Positions 1 to 6,152 of a stretch of DNA of 28,126 bases are shown here, piece after piece. A model generated the notes under the pieces. It worked only from the letters and a program-made list of their open reading frames with translations. It made no database searches and was not told the DNA's origin. Position numbers and translations under genes: made by a program. Source of the stretch: G713 sp034717835 (GTDB taxonomy: Bacteria; Chloroflexota; Anaerolineae; B4-G1; SLSP01); NCBI GenBank assembly GCA_034717835.1, contig JAYELZ010000001.1, positions 1 through 28,126 of the forward strand, given 5' to 3'. Each line of letters starts with the position of its first letter. The stretch's first letter is position 1.

Positions 1-3
1 CAG

Positions 4-210
4 CTACCGCCAGAATTCCTGGTCATGGGCGCGCATAAACTCGGCACATCCGTCCCACGTCACCGGCACCAGCTCGATCTGGGTAAAGCCTCCATCCGCC
101 AATGCTGCTTGACCTAGCCACCCGGTAGCCTCATAATCACAGCTGACGCCATATTCTGCCGGATCGCTGCCTGGTTTGAAGCCGACATAGCAGAGAGGAG
201 TGGTCTCCTG
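4..210 (-). pseudogene. C-terminal fragment of an unrecognised protein
   Basis: On the minus strand a 68-codon open stretch runs from just after an in-frame TAA (211-213) to a TAG at 4-6. It contains no ATG, GTG or TTG in its first half, so it has no plausible start of its own. The translation looks like real protein rather than noise: it is rich in D, E, G, W and F, begins near QETTPLCYVGFKPG and ends with AHDQEFWR. I do not recognise the family. The likeliest reading is the surviving 3' end of a decayed or frameshifted gene; a sequencing frameshift is an alternative. It lies downstream of the ECF S component on the same strand, with about 120 nt of apparently non-coding sequence between (211-328). 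Confidence 0.35.
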
Positions 211-328
211 TTATGGTGATACAAAGCTGCGCTGCACTATTTCAAATGTTCAACCTCATTGGGACTGCGCCCCGCTACGTAACGACGCCGGTTCAAGCCG
301 TCCCGTGTACTGACGTTTAGAACTCGTT

Positions 329-1093
329 CTATTTACTCTCCACATATTCCACCACAGTGCGCCGCTGAAAACGTCCCAGCACTTTGAGTACTGGTTCCCC
401 CAGCCAGCCCAAGAGCGCCGCATTGCCCGCCGCTCGCAGTGTATCCCACCAGAGCGAGGTGGTTACGTAAAAGGCTAAGTAACGGCGCGCAATGGCTCCT
501 AGTGTTAATCCCGTTTGCCAGCCGCTACCTCCCTCGGCGATGAAGGGCCAGAAATAGAGATTGAGCAGGAACCCGAAAAGTAGCCCGCAGAGTATCCCAT
601 AGCCGCTCAGGAGTAGCCTCCGGTAGCGGTGCTGCTCCAGATGGGGTAGCCAGCCCGCTCCTAAGCCCACCCACCCAGCAGCTGTCATTTGATAGGGCAA
701 CCACGGCCCCCATCCGCCGGTGACTAGCGCCGAGGCGAGGAGTGAGAGCGCGCCGAAGAGAAAGCCGAACCGCCCTCCAAAGAGATAGCCGCCCAAGATG
801 ATGAGGAAGAAAACCGGTGAGATGCCGCCGGGCAAGACCAGGAAGGTCGTCTCTGCCAGCCGCAACGCCGCGTTGACGGCAGAGAGCACGCCCATCAGCG
901 CCACCGTCCGGGCGTCCAACTCGCGCGCGGTCAGCTCGCTGATGACTACGAGCAGGCAGAGCGTGGTTAAAAGGAAGAAGAGGAGCGGCGCGGGGGGTGT
1001 TGTGTTGCTCCGCGCTAGGGTGGGGAGTATGAGGGGATAGAGAAAGCCCGCCAGTCCCAGCAAATTGGCTAACGCGAAAATAAGCTGGGACAT
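329..1093 (-). CDS. ECF transporter S component-like membrane protein
   Basis: A 254-aa integral membrane protein with about six hydrophobic segments. After the first two segments comes the soluble stretch TARELDARTVALMGVLSAVN, typical of energy-coupling-factor substrate-binding (S) components, then a second half containing GPWLPYQM and AAGWVGLGAGW, a pattern seen in vitamin and metal S components. S components bind a vitamin or metal and work with an EcfA-EcfA'-EcfT module; none of those genes is inside this window, and the substrate cannot be told. The open frame extends upstream to 1192, but that would overlap rlmD. I chose ATG 1093 because it lies 23 nt after the rlmD stop and is preceded by GGGAGAG. 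It is probably co-transcribed with rlmD. Confidence 0.72.
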   Translation of the reverse strand: MSQLIFALANLLGLAGFLYPLILPTLARSNTTPPAPLLFFLLTTLCLLVVISELTARELDARTVALMGVLSAVNAALRLAETTFLVLPGGISPVFFLIILGGYLFGGRFGFLFGALSLLASALVTGGWGPWLPYQMTAAGWVGLGAGWLPHLEQHRYRRLLLSGYGILCGLLFGFLLNLYFWPFIAEGGSGWQTGLTLGAIARRYLAFYVTTSLWWDTLRAAGNAALLGWLGEPVLKVLGRFQRRTVVEYVESK

Positions 1094-1116
1094 TTTAGTG
1101 GCTCTCCCGGCCCGCT

Positions 1117-2355
1117 CTAGCTCTTTTTGAAGAGCAGGGCTACGCTTTCGATATGAAAAGTCTGCGGAAAGAGGTCGACCGGTTGTACCCAAGCGAGCTC
1201 GTAGCCTTGATTTGCCAGGCGCCGAGCATCGCGGGCGAGCGTGGCCGGATCGCAGGAAACGTAGGCTATGCGCGTCGGGGCGAGGGCGACCAGGGCATCC
1301 ACCGCCTCGGTATCCAGCCCGGTGCGCGGCGGATCTACCACCACCGCGTCCACCGTCTGCTCCACCATCTTGAGGGCTTGCGCGACCGGCCCTTCCAGCA
1401 GTGTGACGTTCTCAGCATCCGCTAGATTGTACAGGGCATCGGCCACGGCATCGCGGTTGAGCTCTATGCCGGTAACGAGGCTCGCTTTCTCGGCCAAAAA
1501 AGCGGTGAAGAGGCCCACGCCACAGTAGGCGTCCACAACTTGCTCATCAGGTTGGAGTTCCAACGCCTCCAGTACCAAGTCGACCAATTTGGCGGCTTGC
1601 GGGGAATTGGCTTGATAGAAGCTGGTTGCCGAGATGCGAAACTCACGCCCCTTGATAATTTCATTGATGTAATCCAGCCCGACCAACGCGGTCGGTGTGG
1701 TATCGTGGCGTACTTGGACGATGGAGAGCGGGAAATCCACCTGCAGCGCGGGCGGTTCCTCATCATAAGTTTGTAGCAACACCATCAAGTCGCCGGTCGC
1801 AGTGCCTACCCGTAATTCCAACTGCTCAATGTTCGGCTGGACCACGTCCAGCGAGCGATAAAGTTCGGATAGCAGCGGGTGCAACACAGGGCACTCAGTC
1901 ACGCGAATCACCTCGTGGCTGCCCGCGCTGAGAAAACCGAGCTGCCCGTCGGGCGTGGTGTGGAAGAGGGCGTGATTGCGGTACTCCCAACCGTTCTCGT
2001 CGGGCAGTGGCTCCAGGACGGTGGGGTCTTCAAATTTGCCGATGCGCTGCAACTGATCTCTCACAATCAAGCCCTTGAGCTGTACCTGGGCCGGATAAGC
2101 AATATGTTGGAACTGGCAGCCGCCGCAACCGTGGGCGCTAAAATGAGGGCAGGCCGGCTCAACGCGCACAGGAGACGGTGCCAACACCTCCATGAGACGG
2201 GCGCGCGCGTAGTGTTTGTGTTCTGCTACTATCTCGGCGCGTATCCGCTCGCCGGGTATTGCATAGGGGATAAAAATGGCTTTGCCGGCGTGACGGCCAA
2301 TCGCGTCGCCGCCGTGTCCCATGGCAAAAGGGGTAACTTCGAATAAATCGCTCAA
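1117..2355 (-). CDS. rlmD: 23S rRNA (uracil-5-)-methyltransferase, RlmD/RumA family
   Basis: A 412-aa SAM-dependent RNA uracil C5 methyltransferase. Residues 1-60 form a TRAM RNA-binding domain. Cysteines C69, C77, C80 (in HGCGGCQFQH) and C155 match the [4Fe-4S] cluster of the RumA/RlmD branch. The Rossmann core shows SAM motif I (VDAYCGVGLF), the VVDPPRTGLD motif, and the catalytic cysteine C368 in the SCDPATLARD motif. The family methylates U1939 (RlmD) or U747 (RlmC) of 23S rRNA, or U54 of tRNA. The Fe-S ligands and TRAM domain favour RlmD-like, but site specificity cannot be read from sequence. The start is TTG at 2353-2355, with GAGGAG placed well upstream; no closer ATG fits the conserved N-terminus. 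It leads a short operon with the ECF S component. Confidence 0.9.
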   Translation of the reverse strand: MSDLFEVTPFAMGHGGDAIGRHAGKAIFIPYAIPGERIRAEIVAEHKHYARARLMEVLAPSPVRVEPACPHFSAHGCGGCQFQHIAYPAQVQLKGLIVRDQLQRIGKFEDPTVLEPLPDENGWEYRNHALFHTTPDGQLGFLSAGSHEVIRVTECPVLHPLLSELYRSLDVVQPNIEQLELRVGTATGDLMVLLQTYDEEPPALQVDFPLSIVQVRHDTTPTALVGLDYINEIIKGREFRISATSFYQANSPQAAKLVDLVLEALELQPDEQVVDAYCGVGLFTAFLAEKASLVTGIELNRDAVADALYNLADAENVTLLEGPVAQALKMVEQTVDAVVVDPPRTGLDTEAVDALVALAPTRIAYVSCDPATLARDARRLANQGYELAWVQPVDLFPQTFHIESVALLFKKS

Positions 2356-2394
2356 ATTAACGCTCCTCTGTGGATGTTTAGTTAGTTGAGCGTC

Positions 2395-2400
2395 ATTATA
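2395..2400 (-). promoter_or_regulatory. Candidate -10 box of rlmD promoter
   Basis: A perfect TATAAT reads on the minus strand about 40 nt upstream of the rlmD TTG start. The best -35 at 17-bp spacing is CTGTCC, a poor match, and there is no TGn extension. The assignment rests on the perfect -10 and its position. Confidence 0.45.
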
Positions 2401-2556
2401 CCGGCAGTTGGGCGGTTGGACAGTGAAGGATGATAGTAGATGGTAGACAGGGTATCGTCCTGCAATCTGTTTACAGTTGCTGGCTCGCGTCAGGCGTTAC
2501 CTGGTGGACACCATTCACCATGCGTTCATTGGAAAGGCTCAGTGCTCTGGTGATAA

Positions 2557-2597
2557 AAAAGCCTGCCCCGGAGATAGCTATCCGAGGGCAGGCTTTT
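2557..2597 (-). terminator. Rho-independent terminator of the LysM gene
   Basis: Inverted repeat AAAAGCCTGCCC (2557-2568) / GGGCAGGCTTTT (2586-2597). On the minus strand the stem is followed by a run of T, about 15 nt after the LysM stop codon. The A/T tracts on both sides could let it work in both directions, though rlmD reads away from it. Confidence 0.85.
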
Positions 2598-2612
2598 AGG
2601 AGGGCGAAGAGA

Positions 2613-2798
2613 TCAAGGAATAATCAGCTTTTGCCCCACGCGAATCAGGCTGGGATTCTTAATCTGTTCCTTGTTGGCCTCGTGAATTTCGGGCCACCGG
2701 CTAGCGTCGCCGAGTAATTCCTTGGCGATCTTGCCTAGACTATCACCAGGTTTTACCACGTAGGTATGCACCTCGGCGGCTTTAGCGGCCTTTGGCAT
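2613..2798 (-). CDS. Small single-LysM-domain protein
   Basis: A 61-aa protein that is almost entirely one LysM domain. After a short Lys/Ala-rich start (MPKAAKAAEV) come the hallmarks YVVKPGDSLGKIAKELLG, the central WPEIHEANK and the closing LIRVGQKLIIP. LysM domains bind N-acetylglucosamine-containing glycans such as peptidoglycan, but a lone LysM without signal peptide or membrane segment resembles the BON/LysM-type cytoplasmic proteins, so export is not supported. No strong ribosome binding site precedes ATG 2798. It is transcribed divergently from rpsO, shares a 144-nt upstream region with it, and is followed by a clear terminator. Confidence 0.85.
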   Translation of the reverse strand: MPKAAKAAEVHTYVVKPGDSLGKIAKELLGDASRWPEIHEANKEQIKNPSLIRVGQKLIIP

Positions 2799-2853
2799 TT
2801 CGCAGTGGCGTTGTCATTCCGCGCCTTCTCGCTCACTCGCTTTCTCGTGAAAG

Positions 2854-2881
2854 TTGTCAAAAGGGTGGGCTATGGTATACT
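2854..2881 (+). promoter_or_regulatory. rpsO promoter (TTGTCA / extended -10 TATACT)
   Basis: TTGTCA at 2854-2859, a 16-bp spacer, then TATACT at 2876-2881 preceded by TGG (extended -10). The predicted start near 2888 gives a leader of about 55 nt before rpsO. The same -35 and spacer occur at the 6S RNA and histidine kinase promoters in this window. Confidence 0.8.
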
Positions 2882-2942
2882 GCGGGGGTTGTTAGTTCTA
2901 TTGTTTCTGACGAATTTGGCAGTCTATTAAGAAAAGGAGTTT

Positions 2943-3215
2943 TTGGCAGTGCTAACCAAGAAGGACAAGACAGAGATCATTAATGAGTTTGCACGCACGC
3001 CCAACGACACCGGTTCGCCGGAGGTTCAGGTTGCTTTGTTGACGCATAGCATTCGTGCTTTGACTGAACATCTAAAAGTTCACAAGCATGATGAACATTC
3101 TAGGTACGGTTTGTTGAAGATGGTAGGGCGTCGGCGTCGCCATTTGGCTTATCTGAAGGATATAAGCCCAGAACGCTATCACCAGCTAATCGGAAAATTG
3201 GGTTTACGCAAGTAA
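2943..3215 (+). CDS. rpsO: 30S ribosomal protein S15
   Basis: A 90-aa (or 88-aa) protein of the usual S15 length. Hallmarks are NDTGSPEVQVALLTHSI, the HKHDEHSRYGLLKMVGRRRR segment that contacts 16S rRNA, and the ending LIGKLGLRK. S15 is an early-binding protein of the 30S platform. The start is not certain: TTG 2943 gives MAVLTKKDK, but its spacing to AAGGAG (2934-2939) is only 3 nt, while GTG 2949 gives MLTKKDK with a better 9-nt spacing. Both are rare starts. The gene is followed by a terminator and then pnp, the same rpsO-pnp order as in many bacteria. In several species S15 represses its own mRNA; the leader here is short and I cannot assign a regulatory fold. Confidence 0.97.
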   Translation: MAVLTKKDKTEIINEFARTPNDTGSPEVQVALLTHSIRALTEHLKVHKHDEHSRYGLLKMVGRRRRHLAYLKDISPERYHQLIGKLGLRK

Positions 3216-3237
3216 TCTGTTGGTGGGTGTTTAGTTA

Positions 3238-3276
3238 AGCGAGTAGATGTGAACTAGTTCGCGTCTACTCGCTTTT
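3238..3276 (+). terminator. Rho-independent terminator between rpsO and pnp
   Basis: Perfect 10-bp inverted repeat AGCGAGTAGA (3238-3247) / TCTACTCGCT (3264-3273), followed by TTTT, 22 nt after the rpsO stop. The short T tract suggests partial read-through into pnp, as occurs in other rpsO-pnp loci. Confidence 0.85.
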
Positions 3277-3373
3277 GCTAGCTATATTGTTTATTAGGAG
3301 TGGCAGGATTTAGGAATTCCCCTAATCCGTTTATTTAGTTCCCGCCGCGTGGAGTTAGAGGGGAGAGAGGAAT

Positions 3374-3411
3374 TGGGGAGTGGGGTGCAGCTGACTGCAC
3401 AGCAGTTCCCA
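3374..3411 (+). promoter_or_regulatory. Stem-loop in the pnp leader
   Basis: Inner stem GTGCAG (3385-3390) / CTGCAC (3395-3400) with a CTGA loop, extended by an outer pairing TGGGGA (3374-3379) / TTCCCA (3406-3411). It lies about 50 nt upstream of the pnp start. In E. coli a leader stem-loop cleaved by RNase III is the basis of pnp autoregulation; this hairpin sits in the analogous place. The function is inferred. Confidence 0.45.
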
Positions 3412-3463
3412 GTTTCTAATCTCCTTTTCAGAATTACGCAGGTGGGATAGGAGGATATTTTTA

Positions 3464-5629
3464 ATGGCACAAGAACGAAAATTTACATTCAAGTTGGGTG
3501 AGGATACAATCACCCTCTCGACCGGCAAATTGGCCTGGCAGGCTGGCGGGGCGGTAGTGGTCTCTTCGGGAGATACGGCCTTGTTGGTTACCGCGACGAT
3601 GGCTAAAGAGCCGCGCTCGGGGATTAACTTTTTCCCGTTGACGGTGGATCTGGAAGAACGTCTCTATGCTGCGGGTCGGATTCCTGGCTCATTCTTCCGG
3701 CGTGAGGGTCGTCCCTCTGAGAAAGCGATTTTGTTGGATCGTGTAATTGATCGCCCCCTGCGCCCGCTTTTCCCCAAAGATCTGCGGAACGCGGTACAGG
3801 TTATTATTATGCCGCTTTCGTTGGGAGAGGAGCAATCCATTAGCGCGCTGGGTTTGATTGGCGCTTCGGCGGCGCTGATGATCTCCGATACGCCTTTCGG
3901 CGGGCCTATTGGCGCGGTGCGCATTGGTTCCATTGAGGGGAAATTGATTGTCAACCCGACCGTCTCTCAGCTGAAAGAGAGTGCCTTGGATTTGTTGGTA
4001 GCTAGCAGTGCAGACGCCATCATCATGGTGGAAGCGGGCGCCCACGAGATTGATGAAAAGACGATGTTGGACGCGCTGGAATTGGCACATGAGTCTGTTC
4101 AGGATGCCATTCGTGTTCAACTGGTGATGCAGGCAGAAATTGGCAAACCCAAACGGTTGGATTATCCTTCTTTTGCTCTGCCCACGGAACTGATGGATCA
4201 TGCGCGTGAACTGACGGCGGATTGCATTGCTGAGGTTGTCGAGAAGACCACCGACCGCGACGAGCGCGCCAGACTTCTCAAGGCTGTGGAAGCGGAGTTG
4301 CGCGACAGACTGTCTAAGGAAGAGCCGGCGGATAATTGGAGTGAGCGACAGATTGGCGATGCTTTCCACGATGTGATGAAGGATGTGGTCCGCGAGCGCA
4401 TTCTGGCGACTGGCATCCGTCCTGATGGCCGTGACCAGCACACCATCCGTCAGCTGTCGGCCGAGGTAGATTTGGTGGCCCGTCCGCATGGCTCGGGACT
4501 TTTCTCCCGGGGTTTGACGCAGGTCTTGAGCTTGGCGACTTTGGGCATGCCGAGCGAGGAACAGCGATTGGATGACCTCTTCCCCGAAGAGACCAAACGT
4601 TACATTCACCACTACAACTTCCCGCCGTACTCCACCGGTGAAGTGTGGTTCCTACGCGGGCCTAAACGCCGCGAGATTGGACACGGTGCGTTGGCGGAAC
4701 GTGCTCTGGAGCCGTTGCTCCCTTCAATAGAGGAGTTCCCGTATACCATTCGCGTGGTCAGCGAAGCTCTTTCCTCCAACGGTAGCACTTCCATGGCCTC
4801 GGTCTGTGGCAGCACTCTTTCTTTGATGGATGCGGGAGTGCCGCTCAAGGCTCCGGTGGGTGGGATTGCTATGGGCTTGGTTTCTGATGGCGAGCGTTAT
4901 CGCGTTCTCACGGACATCCAAGGATTGGAAGATCACTTGGGCGATATGGACTTCAAAGTCACCGGCACGCGCCAGGGCATCACCGCCCTGCAAATGGATA
5001 TCAAAATCAAGGGTGTTACCCGGCAGATTTTGAGTGAGGCGTTGGAGCAGGCGCGCGTAGCACGTTTGCAGGTGCTGGATGTGCTCAAGGGAGCTATCGC
5101 TGCTCCGCGCGAACAATTGCCAGATAATGCTCCTAAGATGGTGACGACGCAGATTGATCCTGAGAAAATCGGCAAGTTGATTGGGCCTGGTGGCAAAACC
5201 ATCCGCGCCATTCAGGAAAAATACCAAGTTAATGTGGATGTTGACGATGATGGGACGGTCTTCATTGCTGCTGAAAGCGGTCAGGGTGCTGAACAGGCGT
5301 TGGTTTACGTCAACTCCATCATGGAGACACCGGAAGCCGGGAAGATCTACACTGGCAAGGTTGCGCGCATCGTTGATTTTGGGGCTTTCGTGGAAATTCT
5401 ACCGGGAACCGATGGCTTGGTTCACATTTCGCAACTTTCGGACCAACATGTTCCCAGCGTAGAAGCAGTGGTCAGCGTGGGAGACGAGATTTTGGTGATG
5501 GTGACGGATATTCGCTCTGATGGCAAGATTCGACTTTCCCGCCAAGCGGTATTGGAAGGTTGGACTCTAGCAGAGGCGCGGTCGCATGATCGCCCGCGTC
5601 GTTCTTCCGGTCGCCCACGCCGCCGTTAA
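3464..5629 (+). CDS. pnp: Polyribonucleotide nucleotidyltransferase (PNPase)
   Basis: A 721-aa phosphorolytic 3'-to-5' exoribonuclease of normal family length. Domains in order: first RNase PH-like domain (about 10-145, with FFRREGRPSEKAILLDRVID), helical linker, second RNase PH-like domain (about 320-545, with RGPKRREIGHGALAERALE, SSNGSTSMASVCG and the catalytic LQMDIKIKG, D512), KH domain with GxxG loop in KLIGPGGKTI (about 560-620), and S1 domain (about 627-695, GKVARIVDFGAFVEI). It ends in a basic Arg-rich tail. PNPase forms a trimer, degrades mRNA using phosphate and can add 3' tails. The start ATG 3464 is preceded by TAGGAGG. It follows rpsO and is followed 18 nt later by a 57-aa gene. 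Confidence 0.98.
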   Translation: MAQERKFTFKLGEDTITLSTGKLAWQAGGAVVVSSGDTALLVTATMAKEPRSGINFFPLTVDLEERLYAAGRIPGSFFRREGRPSEKAILLDRVIDRPLRPLFPKDLRNAVQVIIMPLSLGEEQSISALGLIGASAALMISDTPFGGPIGAVRIGSIEGKLIVNPTVSQLKESALDLLVASSADAIIMVEAGAHEIDEKTMLDALELAHESVQDAIRVQLVMQAEIGKPKRLDYPSFALPTELMDHARELTADCIAEVVEKTTDRDERARLLKAVEAELRDRLSKEEPADNWSERQIGDAFHDVMKDVVRERILATGIRPDGRDQHTIRQLSAEVDLVARPHGSGLFSRGLTQVLSLATLGMPSEEQRLDDLFPEETKRYIHHYNFPPYSTGEVWFLRGPKRREIGHGALAERALEPLLPSIEEFPYTIRVVSEALSSNGSTSMASVCGSTLSLMDAGVPLKAPVGGIAMGLVSDGERYRVLTDIQGLEDHLGDMDFKVTGTRQGITALQMDIKIKGVTRQILSEALEQARVARLQVLDVLKGAIAAPREQLPDNAPKMVTTQIDPEKIGKLIGPGGKTIRAIQEKYQVNVDVDDDGTVFIAAESGQGAEQALVYVNSIMETPEAGKIYTGKVARIVDFGAFVEILPGTDGLVHISQLSDQHVPSVEAVVSVGDEILVMVTDIRSDGKIRLSRQAVLEGWTLAEARSHDRPRRSSGRPRRR

Positions 5630-5647
5630 AGAGCAGGAGTGTAACTG

Positions 5648-5821
5648 ATGATTGAGACTAATTATCAAGTATTGGCCGAGACCGAGCTGTCTGAGATTTT
5701 TACTACTCAAGATGAAGATGGGCAGCTGCTCTACCATTTAGAGCTGGGTAACATCACTATTCATCTATTCCCTGAAGAGTGGGAAGATTTTCTGGAGTTG
5801 GTGGCGCAGGTAAAGTCGTAA
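5648..5821 (+). CDS. 57-aa conserved-looking small acidic protein downstream of pnp
   Basis: A 57-aa open frame starting at ATG 5648, with AGGAG at 5635-5639 (8-nt spacing), 18 nt after the pnp stop and just before a terminator. The protein is acidic (MIETNYQVLAETELSEIF at the start) and shows alternating hydrophobic residues in LLYHLELGNITIHLFPEEW, which suggests a beta-hairpin followed by a helix (EDFLELVAQV). It has no cysteines, signal peptide or membrane segment. The strong Shine-Dalgarno sequence, spacing and terminator argue that it is translated as the last gene of the pnp transcript. I do not recognise the family; a role with PNPase is only suggested by position. Confidence 0.75.
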   Translation: MIETNYQVLAETELSEIFTTQDEDGQLLYHLELGNITIHLFPEEWEDFLELVAQVKS

Positions 5822-5840
5822 TCCAGTTGTTTTAGGGACA

Positions 5841-5874
5841 AAAACGCGAGGGTCGCCAGCCCTCGCGTTTTTTT
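5841..5874 (+). terminator. Rho-independent terminator of the pnp operon
   Basis: Perfect 12-bp inverted repeat AAAACGCGAGGG (5841-5852) / CCCTCGCGTTTT (5860-5871) with a 7-nt loop, running into seven T. It lies 20 nt after the 57-aa gene. Confidence 0.92.
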
Positions 5875-5879
5875 GTAGC

Positions 5880-6090
5880 TCTGAGTACTGCCCCGCGCCA
5901 CGCGAGGAGTATGCAGTCGAGGAGCCTCTGGCGTCTCTGGAAGCCCTGGAACGGAAACGAGAGATTCCTCGCTGCACTCGGACTGACAACTCCGTCCCGA
6001 TTATTTCGTCGTTCGCAGGGGTAGGAAACCGACCTGAGCTAGCGTAACCGAGGTTGCCCATCCACGTTTCGCGCCGTTCGCTCCCTCGCT
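5880..6090. repeat. Intergenic repeat-like sequence upstream of clpC
   Basis: Together with flanks this is a gene-free stretch of about 330 nt between the pnp terminator and clpC. It holds GC-rich, partly self-complementary sequence including GAGATTCCTCGCTGCACTCG followed by GACTGACAAC, a variant of the GGAATGACAAC module also found at 2811-2820 (reversed), 14358-14367 and 24820-24829. A minus-strand open frame here has no ribosome binding site, overlaps the terminator and has low-complexity composition, so I do not call it a gene. The segment CGCGCCGTTCGCTCCCTCGC near 6070 resembles stretches near 2821 and 17500. Confidence 0.45.
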
Positions 6091-6096
6091 TACCTA

Positions 6097-6105
6097 TGCT
6101 ATAAT
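6097..6105 (+). promoter_or_regulatory. clpC extended -10 promoter
   Basis: TGC followed by a perfect TATAAT (6100-6105), about 48 nt upstream of the clpC start. The -35 region (TTCGCT around 6077) is weak, so recognition would depend on the extended -10. I saw no CtsR-type direct heptad operator or CIRCE element near it. Confidence 0.6.
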
Positions 6106-6152
6106 GAAATTAATAACCATGGTCAACTTCTAACGCAATCGAGTGATTGAAA

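Noticed and set aside
3689..4612. Long minus-strand open frame (307 aa) within pnp
   Set aside because: It lies wholly opposite pnp, whose domains are intact; the composition is a shadow of codon bias.
5765..6061. Minus-strand 98-aa open frame between the pnp operon and clpC
   Set aside because: It overlaps the 57-aa gene and the terminator, has no ribosome binding site, and its sequence is repeat-like.
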